This document shows, piece after piece, positions 44,692 through 52,471 of a stretch of 64,000 nucleotides of DNA. Numbering within the stretch: the stretch's first letter is position 1; every line of letters begins with the position of its first letter. The DNA comes from JAISGQ01 sp045604965. Its GTDB lineage: Bacteria > Bacillota > Clostridia > Oscillospirales > Acutalibacteraceae. The stretch is taken from the NCBI GenBank assembly GCA_045604965.1, contig JAZUPB010000036.1, forward strand, positions 19,745-83,744, written 5' to 3'. The notes under the pieces are model-generated. The model worked only from the letters and a program-made list of their open reading frames with translations, was not told where the DNA came from and did no database searches. A program made the position numbers and the translations under genes.

Positions 44692-46236
44692 GTGAACAGA
44701 ATAGTGAAAGTGCTGTCAGCTGTATGTGTGTTGGTGATAGTGGTACTAAATATAATAGTTGAGCTTAGACCTTCATTAATGTCAGAGCATTTTGTAAAGG
44801 ATGATCTTGAGGATTATAATGAGGGATTGGATACAGATCCCGATGAAAATATTAACGCATTTATTTCGCAGACCGATTCCGATCTGCCTTTTGTGAGCGA
44901 AAGCGATCCTGCTGAAAACACAGAAATCTTACAGTGGAGCGGTTGGCAGAGTGCCTCGGCATCAAAGGATTTGGTGCTTTATACAGAGAAAGATATATCT
45001 TCAGAAAAGGTAAAAGAAATATCAGCAGGCAGTGTATGTGTAATAACCTGCCGTGACGATAGTTGGGCATATGTGCGCAATAAAAGATTTTCCGGCTGGA
45101 CAGAGTTTGAAAGCTTGTCGGAAACAGATACACGTTACATTGCAGATGAGGCGAATATCGGGGAGATATCCGCACTGAGCGATGAGCAGAAGAAAAAAAT
45201 CGATTCCATTGCAAAAAAATACAGAGTAGTCGGATTGACTGCCGCGATTATTGAGGACGGACAGGTTGCGTATACTTACGAATACGGCTGGTCAAACAAA
45301 GCAAGCAAAAAGAAGATGACAAGTGATTCCAAAATACGCATAGCGTCAATTTCAAAGGTTTTCACAGCGATGAATGCAATGGCGGCACGTGATCTGGGAG
45401 CACTGACAATAGACGGAGATATAGGAGATATACTGGGCTATAAGGTGCAAAACAGAAAATACTCCGATATAAAAATAACACTTGAACATTTGATGACGCA
45501 TACTTCATCGATGTATGATCTGGGATTTGACGGCACTGTTAAGGATGGCTTAACAAACAAATCCACATATCGTAATGTAAAACCGGGAACAAAAGCAGCG
45601 TGGAAATATAATAATTTCTCAGCAGGAGTAATTGGTACGGTAACCGAAAAAGCACTGGGCGAAACACTGATTGACTTTTCAAAGAACTATTTTCTTGACA
45701 GAATGGGAATTGATGCGGCATACCACGCAAAATGGATAAAGTCACAAAAAGATATAGCATCACTGTACCAGGGAGAAAAGCTTTATCGCTCAGTAAAACA
45801 GCAGCTTAGCAGAACATACCATACAACACCCGGAAAAAACTATGCTCAATATTTTGGATCCCTTACAATAAGTGCAAAGGATATGGCATCTGTTGCAACC
45901 ATTTTGATCAATGACGGACAGTATAACGGCGAATATTACATATCACCGAAGTCTGTAGCGGAGATGGAAAAAACGTATTTTGAGCTTGATGGCTTTGACC
46001 AGTGCTATATTCTCAGAAAACAGGAAAATATGTATGATGGCCGCACACTTTACTATCACACCGGAAATGCGCAGGGAGTAAGATCATTTATGTCGTACGA
46101 TAAGGAAAGCGGTGACGGCATAGTGGTTATAGCTACCGGAATGAACGGTGACAGCAAGGATAAAAAAGGCATTTACAAAGTCTGCGGAGAGATCGCAAAT
46201 TACAGTTACACGAATATTTTGAAAGAGGAAATCTAA
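44692..46236 (+). CDS. Membrane-anchored SH3-like plus beta-lactamase-fold serine hydrolase
   Basis: 514 residues. One N-terminal membrane helix (about 5-24), an acidic linker, an SH3b-like domain (about 84-142), then a class C beta-lactamase/penicillin-binding fold. The catalytic set is S-I-S-K (S219, K222), Y-N-N (306-308) and H-T-G near 450. Such enzymes act on D-Ala-containing or other cell-wall peptides outside the membrane. The GTG start at 44692 has AAGGAAGG 11 nt upstream. Its TAA shares one base with the next gene's ATG. Confidence 0.88.
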   Translation: MNRIVKVLSAVCVLVIVVLNIIVELRPSLMSEHFVKDDLEDYNEGLDTDPDENINAFISQTDSDLPFVSESDPAENTEILQWSGWQSASASKDLVLYTEKDISSEKVKEISAGSVCVITCRDDSWAYVRNKRFSGWTEFESLSETDTRYIADEANIGEISALSDEQKKKIDSIAKKYRVVGLTAAIIEDGQVAYTYEYGWSNKASKKKMTSDSKIRIASISKVFTAMNAMAARDLGALTIDGDIGDILGYKVQNRKYSDIKITLEHLMTHTSSMYDLGFDGTVKDGLTNKSTYRNVKPGTKAAWKYNNFSAGVIGTVTEKALGETLIDFSKNYFLDRMGIDAAYHAKWIKSQKDIASLYQGEKLYRSVKQQLSRTYHTTPGKNYAQYFGSLTISAKDMASVATILINDGQYNGEYYISPKSVAEMEKTYFELDGFDQCYILRKQENMYDGRTLYYHTGNAQGVRSFMSYDKESGDGIVVIATGMNGDSKDKKGIYKVCGEIANYSYTNILKEEI

Positions 46237-47861
46237 TGAACAGCAGAAATAACAAGGGCAGACAATTGATAAAAATCTTAATAGTTGTGTTTGCATTACT
46301 GATTGTCTGCGCGAATATTTTATTGATACGAAAGGGAGATCAAAAGCCGGAAATGCCGGATGAAGAAATCTGGATAAAGCCGAATGAGCCGAAAATAACC
46401 ATTGAGCTTAAGGAATCTCCTGCAGAGCTTTCCGCAGGAGAGCAAAAACAGCTTGAGGTTATTTTATCTCCAAATGAAACCGAATTCGAACTTGTATGGT
46501 CAAGTTCAGATCATAACGTTATTACAGTGGAAGACGGACTGATAACAGCACGCAGCGGAGGACGTGCTGTTATTACAGTGTATGATAAAATAAGCAACAT
46601 ATCCTGCCGAACCGACATTGAAGTTAAAAATGATTATTATGAAAAAACAAGGGCAGCAATGAAAAACCTTGCAATATCATATACTGACTTGAAAGCATCG
46701 GAAGCGGTTAGAAATCAGCAGAAACTACTTGAACGCTGCACTGATCCGCAAGCGAAAGAATTGTACGAAACAGTTGCAGAATTTATAAGCTTTGCAGAGG
46801 GCGGAGAGCAGTGCGATTTTGAAAAAACAGCAGAAGCCCTTGATATGACTGCAAAAGAAATCAAGTTTGCAGCACAATGTATGAATCTGCAGAATCAGAT
46901 GGATGACAACAGCGTTACTATGACTTTTACAGGAGACTGTACCTTCGGATATATGAACGGAAACAATGCATCCAACAGATTTCCTGCAGTTTACCGCGCA
47001 TCGGGAAGTGTTACATATCCATTCGATAAAGTAAAGCATATATTCGAAACAGATGATATTACAGTAATAAACTACGAGGCCACCCTTGCTGAAAAAGGAA
47101 GCAAGGAAGCTGACAAGAAGTATCATTTCAGAGGAGAGCCTGATTATGTAAATATCCTCACAGGAGCATCGGTGGAAGTGGCAAACCTGGCGAATAATCA
47201 TTCTATGGACTATGGGCAGAAGGGGTTTGATCATACCGTCAAGCTGTTGAATGACGCAGGAGTTTCTACACTTTCGAAGGATACTCCGGTTATTACTGAA
47301 ATAAACGGTATAGAGGTAGTGCTTATAGGTGCAGGACACTGGAAATACCCAACAGAGATCAAAGATGTAGTAAAAGCTATGAATAAGCAGGTGGAACAGT
47401 ATAAAAGAGATGACAATATAGTTGTGGTAAACCTGCATTGGGGAGGAGAATATGTCACAACTCCCAGCAAGGCACAGAGAAACGCCGCACACGCGCTTAT
47501 TGATAAAGGTGCTGATATGATAGTCAGTCATCACGCTCATATTATTCAGGGAGCAGAGATATACAAAGGCAAGGTAATTGCTTATGGATTGGGTAATTTT
47601 GCCTTCGGAGGAAGAACTACACTGCAGGAAAAGGAAACCTTTATCCTCAGAGCATCGTTTTGTAAGGACGAAGACGGAAAGGCAAAGATGAAGCAATGGA
47701 GTATTATTCCGTGTAATTGCTCAAGTACAGGTACACTGAAAAATAATTTCCAGCCAATGCCGGTGTTCGGAAAGAGTGCTAAAAGTATGGTGTCGGTTCT
47801 TCTTAAAAGAAGCAAGGCCATAAGCGGCTGTAAGGAATTTCCGTATTTTTATTACGAATAA
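46236..47861 (+). CDS. CapA-type metallophosphoesterase with Big2 domain
   Basis: 541 residues. An N-terminal membrane helix (about 10-28) is followed by a bacterial Ig-like Big2 domain (about 50-130, with VWSSSDHNVITVEDGLITA and a G-R-A-V-I-T-V strand), a helical linker and a CapA domain (about 225-490). CapA motifs: GDCTFG, INYEATLA, NLANNHSMDYG, NLHWGGE, SHHAHIIQG and LGNFAFGG. The CapA part is close to that of the VanY fusion 2 kb upstream, indicating local duplication. It is translationally coupled to the serine hydrolase. No capB/capC genes for poly-gamma-glutamate are present. Confidence 0.88.
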   Translation: MNSRNNKGRQLIKILIVVFALLIVCANILLIRKGDQKPEMPDEEIWIKPNEPKITIELKESPAELSAGEQKQLEVILSPNETEFELVWSSSDHNVITVEDGLITARSGGRAVITVYDKISNISCRTDIEVKNDYYEKTRAAMKNLAISYTDLKASEAVRNQQKLLERCTDPQAKELYETVAEFISFAEGGEQCDFEKTAEALDMTAKEIKFAAQCMNLQNQMDDNSVTMTFTGDCTFGYMNGNNASNRFPAVYRASGSVTYPFDKVKHIFETDDITVINYEATLAEKGSKEADKKYHFRGEPDYVNILTGASVEVANLANNHSMDYGQKGFDHTVKLLNDAGVSTLSKDTPVITEINGIEVVLIGAGHWKYPTEIKDVVKAMNKQVEQYKRDDNIVVVNLHWGGEYVTTPSKAQRNAAHALIDKGADMIVSHHAHIIQGAEIYKGKVIAYGLGNFAFGGRTTLQEKETFILRASFCKDEDGKAKMKQWSIIPCNCSSTGTLKNNFQPMPVFGKSAKSMVSVLLKRSKAISGCKEFPYFYYE

Positions 47862-47865
47862 ATGA

Positions 47866-47898
47866 TAAAAAAACCGCTGCCAACGGCAGCGTTTTTTT
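47866..47898. terminator. Bidirectional terminator between convergent genes
   Basis: A 7-bp GC stem CGCTGCC/GGCAGCG (47875-47891) extended by A-run/T-run pairing on both sides. Confidence 0.85.
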
Positions 47899-47902
47899 TA
47901 TA

Positions 47903-49081
47903 TCAGACTATCGCAAGCTTTTCTGTGCGGTCCATTCCGCAGGGAGCGGGGAAGGGCAGTGACAAAGCCCATAGATCAGTTGCTCTGCATTCAAGATCGT
48001 ATATTTCATTTGCCAAAATGGACAGTTTTTTTGTGTCAGAATATTTTGCTATAAGCGGCAAAGACGGTTTTGCTGCAGAAATTATTTCCTTTCCCCGTTC
48101 ATTCATTGCCAATATGCGAATATACGCAGGTAGAGCATTTGTGTATTTGCGAGAAGAACCGAGAAAAGCGGAAAGAATGATGCGGCGTATTCGGGAATGA
48201 GAATATCGTTTGGTTTTGACGGCATCGTATAATTCGCCCAGAGAAGCGGCAGTACGAACCTCGTTGTATATTCTGTTTTCGAGACCTTCGGAAACCTCTG
48301 ACAAATTGAGAAAATCCTCAGGTGACATTTTGCGCAATGCGGCGAGAATGGCAATGGAAAGCCTGCTTATATCCGCAGTTCCGCCGTATTTTTCTATTTC
48401 CTGCTCTATAATATGTCGAGAGGCTTCCGGAACATAACTGATCCACTCGCTGCCTGATAGCATAGTTCTCAGGAGAGATGCAGAAGCAAAATCACCGGAA
48501 ACAGCAAAGCTGTCGTGTTTTGCTCCTGTGCGAGTTACAGCATGGCAGGGGATTGGGTTGCATAATTTCAACGAAGAAAGTATATACTCCACAGCAAGTG
48601 TGTCGTTGGGAGATTTAAGCGGTAAGGCAACTTCCTCTCCATACTTTGAGAAAATAAGCTCATACCGTGCCGCTGCAAGATTTCCGCCGGTTTTCAAAGT
48701 GCAAAACAGTTCGTTTTCCGTCTTCAGAATAGCCTTTGCCGTTCTTGTCAGAAGATCAATATCGCCGCACTCCGAACCAAAGGAAAGCATATCAACACAA
48801 CCGAGTGCATTTAATACAGAGACGGCACCTGCGGCAAATCTTCCTGCAGGTGCAACAGCCCAGGGGGCAGGCAGCTCAAGAACTATATCAGCCCCGCACA
48901 AAACGGCAGCCTTAGCTCTTGCGAATTTGGAAATACAGGCACAGTCACCGCGCTGGGTGAAGCTGCCGCTCATACATACGGCTATATGTGTAGCTCCGAG
49001 ATCGGAACGTGTTTTTTCAAGCTGATATTTGTGCCCGTTATGAAAAGGATTATATTCAGCAACCACACCTGCGACCTTCAT
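47903..49081 (-). CDS. tmcAL: tRNA(Met) cytidine acetate ligase
   Basis: 392 residues of the TmcAL (YlbM) family, which makes N4-acetylcytidine at the wobble base of elongator tRNA-Met from acetate and ATP. The N-terminus has the nucleotidyltransferase motif VAEYNPFHNGH (H-x-G-H type, about 6-16), then MSGSFTQRGD and the ELPAPWA segment. The ATG at 49081 is chosen because the fold starts there and GGAGG lies 11 nt upstream; the longer frame has a hydrophobic, unconserved extension. It is divergent from ackA, which fits shared use of acetate only loosely. Confidence 0.93.
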   Translation of the reverse strand: MKVAGVVAEYNPFHNGHKYQLEKTRSDLGATHIAVCMSGSFTQRGDCACISKFARAKAAVLCGADIVLELPAPWAVAPAGRFAAGAVSVLNALGCVDMLSFGSECGDIDLLTRTAKAILKTENELFCTLKTGGNLAAARYELIFSKYGEEVALPLKSPNDTLAVEYILSSLKLCNPIPCHAVTRTGAKHDSFAVSGDFASASLLRTMLSGSEWISYVPEASRHIIEQEIEKYGGTADISRLSIAILAALRKMSPEDFLNLSEVSEGLENRIYNEVRTAASLGELYDAVKTKRYSHSRIRRIILSAFLGSSRKYTNALPAYIRILAMNERGKEIISAAKPSLPLIAKYSDTKKLSILANEIYDLECRATDLWALSLPFPAPCGMDRTEKLAIV

Positions 49082-49134
49082 ATGCACATAAACCTCCAAA
49101 TACGTAATAAAATGGATAAAAAAGCTATAATGAC

Positions 49135-49163
49135 TTGAAAAAAACAAAAAACTGTACTATCAT
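49135..49163 (+). promoter_or_regulatory. Promoter for ackA
   Basis: TTGAAA (49135-49140), 17-bp spacer, TATCAT (49158-49163), 40 bp before the ATG. AAGGAG precedes the start. Confidence 0.5.
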
Positions 49164-49203
49164 AATACCAGTTTGCAAAGTTAATTACAAGGAGTAGATC
49201 ACA

Positions 49204-50418
49204 ATGAAAATTCTCGTAATCAACGCAGGCAGCAGCTCTCTTAAGTATCAGCTCATCGATATGGACAATGAGTCCGTACTTGCAAAGGGCAACTGCGAGC
49301 GTATAGGTATTGGCGGTACATTTGTTACCCATAAGCTTCCCGACGGCAGAAGCTTCGAAAAGAAGCAGGACTGCTCCAACCACACCGAGGCATTTGCTCT
49401 CGTTAAGGAAATGCTTACCGAGGGTGAGGGCAAGGTCATCAACGAGCTCTCAGAGGTTTCCGCAATCGGTCACCGTGTTGTTCAGGGCGGTGCTATCTTC
49501 AGCGAAAGCTGCCTCGTAAACGAAAAGGTAATCGAGGATATCGCAGAGCTTGGCGCTCTTGCACCTCTCCACAATCCTGCACACGTTCAGGGTATCCGCG
49601 CTTCTATCGATACTTTCGGCGCAGACACACCTCAGGCTGTTGTATTTGATACCTCTTTCCACAGCACAATGCCCCCCAAGGCATATATTTTCCCTGTTCC
49701 CTGGAAGTATTACGAAGAGTACAAGGTACGTCGTTACGGCGCACACGGCACAAGCCACAGATATGTTTCCGCACGCTGCCTTGAGCTTCTTGGCAAAGCT
49801 GAGAATCCTGAAGGAACAAAGATCATCACCTGCCATCTTGGCAACGGTTCCTCCATCACTGCTGTCAAGGACGGCAAGTGTATAGACACAAGTATGGGAC
49901 TTACTCCCCTGGACGGCTTTATGATGGGTACCCGTTCCGGATCTCTTGACCCCTCTGTTGTTACCTTCATCGCAGAGAAGGAAGGCTTCACTCCCCAGCA
50001 GATGTCTGATCTCCTCAACAAGAAGTCCGGTATGCTCGGCGTTTCCGGCGTTTCCTCCGATGACCGAGATGTAAGCAAGGCTGCAGAGGATGGCAACGAG
50101 CGCGCAAAGCTCACTCACGACATTCTCCGCTATCAGATCGCAAAGACCGTTGGCGGTTATGTTGCAGCACTCGGCGGCGTTGACGCTATCGTATTCACTG
50201 CAGGTATCGGTGAGAACCAGTGCAGCCACAGAGCAGCAGTCTGTGAGTATCTTGATTATCTCGGCGTAAAGATCGATGCTGAAGCAAACACCCACAGAGG
50301 TGAAGAGATCGAGCTTTCCACCGCAGACAGCAAGGTAAAGGTTTATGTCATTCCTACCAACGAAGAGCTTGTTATCGCACGTGATACCAAGGCACTCGTA
50401 GAGGCAATGAACAAATAA
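49204..50418 (+). CDS. ackA: Acetate kinase
   Basis: 404 residues. ASKHA-fold motifs: VINAGSSSLKYQ at the N-terminus, GHRVVQGG (about 88-95), H-N-P-A-H, FDTSFH (about 148-153), R-R-Y-G-A-H-G-T-S-H, GNGSSI and FTAGIGEN. It converts acetyl phosphate and ADP to acetate and ATP, the final step of acetogenic fermentation. Codon use is strongly biased toward C-ending codons, as expected for a highly expressed gene. No phosphotransacetylase gene is adjacent. Confidence 0.97.
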   Translation: MKILVINAGSSSLKYQLIDMDNESVLAKGNCERIGIGGTFVTHKLPDGRSFEKKQDCSNHTEAFALVKEMLTEGEGKVINELSEVSAIGHRVVQGGAIFSESCLVNEKVIEDIAELGALAPLHNPAHVQGIRASIDTFGADTPQAVVFDTSFHSTMPPKAYIFPVPWKYYEEYKVRRYGAHGTSHRYVSARCLELLGKAENPEGTKIITCHLGNGSSITAVKDGKCIDTSMGLTPLDGFMMGTRSGSLDPSVVTFIAEKEGFTPQQMSDLLNKKSGMLGVSGVSSDDRDVSKAAEDGNERAKLTHDILRYQIAKTVGGYVAALGGVDAIVFTAGIGENQCSHRAAVCEYLDYLGVKIDAEANTHRGEEIELSTADSKVKVYVIPTNEELVIARDTKALVEAMNK

Positions 50419-50434
50419 GTAACCAAAGAATATA

Positions 50435-50468
50435 TCCCACCTGTTACGCAGCAGGTGGGATTTTCTTT
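50435..50468 (+). terminator. Intrinsic terminator of ackA
   Basis: A 9-bp stem TCCCACCTG/CAGGTGGGA (50435-50460) followed by TTTTCTTT. Confidence 0.88.
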
Positions 50469-50484
50469 ATGCCAAAAGTTTCGT

Positions 50485-50553
50485 CCACCTTTTTCAAAGG
50501 TGGTGGGGTTAAGGGGTGAAACCCCTTTTGGGTTTTAAGGGCAACGCCCTTAA
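50485..50553. repeat. Three-hairpin intergenic repeat, copy 2
   Basis: Three perfect hairpins: CCACCTTT/AAAGGTGG (50485-50503), AAGGGG-TGAAA-CCCCTT (50511-50527) and TTAAGGGC/GCCCTTAA (50535-50553). Layout and core match the copy at 27591-27658, including a following ACAAAG and a fourth hairpin. The outer stems differ in sequence yet keep pairing, so structure seems to be conserved. Confidence 0.7.
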
Positions 50554-50569
50554 CTGTTCATACATAAAC

Positions 50570-50592
50570 AAAGCAGGCGAAATGCCTGCTTT
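50570..50592 (-). terminator. Terminator of pnuC
   Basis: A perfect 9-bp stem AAAGCAGGC/GCCTGCTTT (50570-50578 with 50584-50592), 6 bp after the pnuC stop. It doubles as the fourth hairpin of the repeat element. Confidence 0.7.
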
Positions 50593-50598
50593 AAAAAA

Positions 50599-51291
50599 TC
50601 ATATGTCCGCACACTGTCTTTTCTTCATTCTCCGCCAGTTGAAAAAACCGTACATATCATTCGCAAAAAACATAACAAAGCATATTATCATAGGGATATA
50701 GGATGAGTTTTCGATAGACGCCAGAACCCACAGGACAATGAGAACTATATCATTTGACGCATAGCCTATGGCATAGTAGGGACTTCTGTAAAAAGTAAGA
50801 TAAGAAGCAATAAAGCTTGTTGAAACAGATATGGTGCTGAAAAGAATATTGGCGTTTCCAAGTGCAGAGAGAATGAAATAAAAAGCAGCAGTAACAATAA
50901 TGGTAAGAACCCACATAACAATACACTGTCTTTTTGTCAGCTTATGTACTTCTACTTCCTTTGTGCCCTTGTATGGGTGTTTCAGCCACGAAATAACTGC
51001 AAGAGCAGCAATAGGAGCGGTCATTCCGAGATAGGTTATCATCTCGCCGTAATAACGGAAGTGGAAAGATATTATGCCGTAGAACACAGCGAAGACAACA
51101 GTCAGAGCCTGCCCTAAAACATAGCCTTTTGCAACAAAAATAAGAGCAGTGACACCTATAAGTGAAGCAGCAGTATTGAGAATACCCTCTAAGCCTGAAA
51201 AGATACCTGCACAGATTGTAATCCCCACTGAAGAAAGCCACAAAAAAAGTTCAAACTTCGTAAGATCGGCAAATGGATTTTTTATCTTCAT
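50599..51291 (-). CDS. pnuC: PnuC-family vitamin/nicotinamide riboside transporter
   Basis: 230 residues with about seven membrane helices, facilitating uptake of a nucleoside-like vitamin trapped by phosphorylation. PnuC signatures include the FGIISF-type helix (V-F-Y-G-I-I-S-F-H-F-R-Y-Y-G-E), W-L-K-H-P near 100, and a late S-P-Y-Y-A-I-G-Y-A-S-N-D-I-V-L-I-V-L-W region lining the substrate path. The ATG at 51291 follows GGGGGG. Expression is probably controlled through the 110-nt structured leader. Nicotinamide riboside is the likely substrate, but thiamine or riboflavin variants exist. Confidence 0.9.
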   Translation of the reverse strand: MKIKNPFADLTKFELFLWLSSVGITICAGIFSGLEGILNTAASLIGVTALIFVAKGYVLGQALTVVFAVFYGIISFHFRYYGEMITYLGMTAPIAALAVISWLKHPYKGTKEVEVHKLTKRQCIVMWVLTIIVTAAFYFILSALGNANILFSTISVSTSFIASYLTFYRSPYYAIGYASNDIVLIVLWVLASIENSSYIPMIICFVMFFANDMYGFFNWRRMKKRQCADI

Positions 51292-51403
51292 AAAATTACC
51301 CCCCTTAAAAAAGAAAACATCCGCGAGCACATCTTCTAAGACCTAACGATGTGCTGACGAATGCGTAAGCATTTCACTACCCGGTGGCAGAAAAATATTC
51401 TTT
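51292..51403 (-). promoter_or_regulatory. Structured 5' leader of pnuC (candidate riboswitch)
   Basis: Reading in the pnuC direction the leader has three hairpins: CTGCC/GGTAG (51390-51377), AATGC-TTAC-GCATT (51373-51360) and AGCACATC/GATGTGCT (51355-51326), then CGCGGATG and a T-rich run before GGGGGG. Such a compact series ahead of a vitamin transporter suggests ligand control. It does not match the TPP or NAD+-II consensus as I remember them. Confidence 0.5.
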
Positions 51404-51409
51404 TCAAAT

Positions 51410-51438
51410 ATTATATTATTATAAATTTAGTTTGTCAA
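51410..51438 (-). promoter_or_regulatory. Consensus promoter of pnuC
   Basis: On the minus strand TTGACA (51438-51433), 17-bp spacer, TATAAT (51415-51410), both perfect, 119 bp before the ATG. Confidence 0.75.
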
Positions 51439-51456
51439 TACTGTGTCACCCGTGAC

Positions 51457-51489
51457 GAAAAATATCCCGTGTGCCGATGACACACGGGA
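51457..51489 (-). terminator. Terminator of DUF378 gene
   Basis: A perfect 9-bp stem TCCCGTGTG/CACACGGGA (51465-51489) followed on the minus strand by TATTTTT. Confidence 0.8.
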
Positions 51490-51507
51490 ATGAAGCAATT
51501 TAGCTTT

Positions 51508-51726
51508 TTAGCTTCTGTTCCTGTCAGACACGACCTCTTCTCTGTCTCTGAACAGCAAAGAGATGCACCAAAGGCCTGCAAGAGCTACGACGACAAAAAT
51601 AATTCGCGCAATGACGGAAGTCTGTCCGCCAAAAAGCCAGCCGACGAAATCGAACTTAAACAGACCGATAGAGCCCCAGTTAAGGGCACCAACGATAGTT
51701 AAAAGCAAAGCGATTCTGTCAAGCAT
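51508..51726 (-). CDS. DUF378 small membrane protein
   Basis: 72 residues with two membrane helices. It has the family pattern L-x-x-I-G-A-L-N-W-G (about 10-19), F-D-F-V-G-W-L-F-G-G and a second helix R-I-I-F-V-V-V-A-L-A-G-L-W. AAAGGAG lies upstream of the ATG. Between this gene and the V-ATPase operon are a hairpin and an 18-bp palindrome (51747-51764) that may regulate it. Role unknown. Confidence 0.88.
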   Translation of the reverse strand: MLDRIALLLTIVGALNWGSIGLFKFDFVGWLFGGQTSVIARIIFVVVALAGLWCISLLFRDREEVVSDRNRS

Positions 51727-51746
51727 CGGAAATCAACTCCTTTACG

Positions 51747-51764
51747 AATTTCAAATTTGAAATT
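51747..51764. promoter_or_regulatory. 18-bp perfect palindrome upstream of DUF378 gene
   Basis: AATTTCAAATTTGAAATT is self-complementary and lies about 20 bp before the start codon, a position where a repressor site would overlap the promoter or early leader. Confidence 0.4.
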
Positions 51765-51775
51765 TGTATAAGCGC

Positions 51776-51815
51776 AAACCGAGCGCACTGTTATTTTGCA
51801 CAGTGCGCTCGGTTT
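51776..51815 (-). terminator. Terminator of V-type ATPase operon
   Basis: A perfect 15-bp GC-rich stem (51776-51790 with 51801-51815), 10-nt loop, 29 bp after the last ATPase gene. The T-run is short (TTT), so some readthrough into the DUF378 gene is possible. Confidence 0.75.
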
Positions 51816-51843
51816 AATACTGAAAACAAAAAATATCCAATTT

Positions 51844-52455
51844 TTACTTGTTTTCTTTATTTGATTTAATGACCTTAAGTCTTGAGAATTCTTCTCTTTC
51901 CTTTTCATCGAGAGATTCTGTGATGAACTTGACAGTTTCCGTAAATCTGGGAATAACAACATTCTTAAGTGCATTGGCTCGTTTCTGAGTGCTCTTTATG
52001 GCGTTAGCCAGACGGTATGCAGAATTCTCTATCTCCGCAAGAGAAGCAGTAAGTCTTTTGACCTCGCGGAATTTGATGTATGCTTCGTCAAGAGCGGACT
52101 GTGATGAATAAAGGCCGAAGGGAAGAGCAAGCTCATCGTCATCGAGGGTAACAGTCGGAAGCTCAACACCCATAACAGAACGGAAGTCAACGTGCAGGCT
52201 GTCATCAACGGGAACAGTTTGAGCGAGAGTATCGCACCGACCGAGAATAATGTTTGCCGTCTGCAGTGCAAGATACGCTTCGGAGTAAACAGAATCTATT
52301 TCGCCCTGAATAGAGGTTGCACGGTCGATGAGTGTCATCATTTCGCGTATGAGGATATTGCGCTTTCTGTCGAGCAGCTCATAGCCAACACTTGCAAGCT
52401 CGAGAGATTTTTTTGTGGCGATAAGATTGCCTTTGGTAGGCACTGTGTTAGCCAT
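51844..52455 (-). CDS. ntpD: V-type ATPase subunit D (central stalk)
   Basis: 203 residues. The N-terminal P-T-K-G-N-L-I-A-T-K-K-S-L-E-L-A and L-L-D-R-K-R-N-I-L-I-R-E-M segments are diagnostic of subunit D. A long coiled coil makes up most of the protein, with the second coil ending near E-F-S-R-L-K-V-I-K. It forms the rotor shaft inside the A3B3 head. It is the last gene of the operon. Confidence 0.95.
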   Translation of the reverse strand: MANTVPTKGNLIATKKSLELASVGYELLDRKRNILIREMMTLIDRATSIQGEIDSVYSEAYLALQTANIILGRCDTLAQTVPVDDSLHVDFRSVMGVELPTVTLDDDELALPFGLYSSQSALDEAYIKFREVKRLTASLAEIENSAYRLANAIKSTQKRANALKNVVIPRFTETVKFITESLDEKEREEFSRLKVIKSNKENK

Positions 52456-52471
52456 ATCTGCTCCTCCTTAA

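Noticed and set aside
42538..47861. Poly-gamma-glutamate capsule locus
   Set aside because: CapA-type domains are present twice, but no CapB ligase or CapC partner is in the window, and the companions are wall hydrolases.
49450..50295. A 281-codon minus-strand reading frame within ackA
   Set aside because: ackA is certain and highly codon-biased; the opposite frame stays open for that reason.
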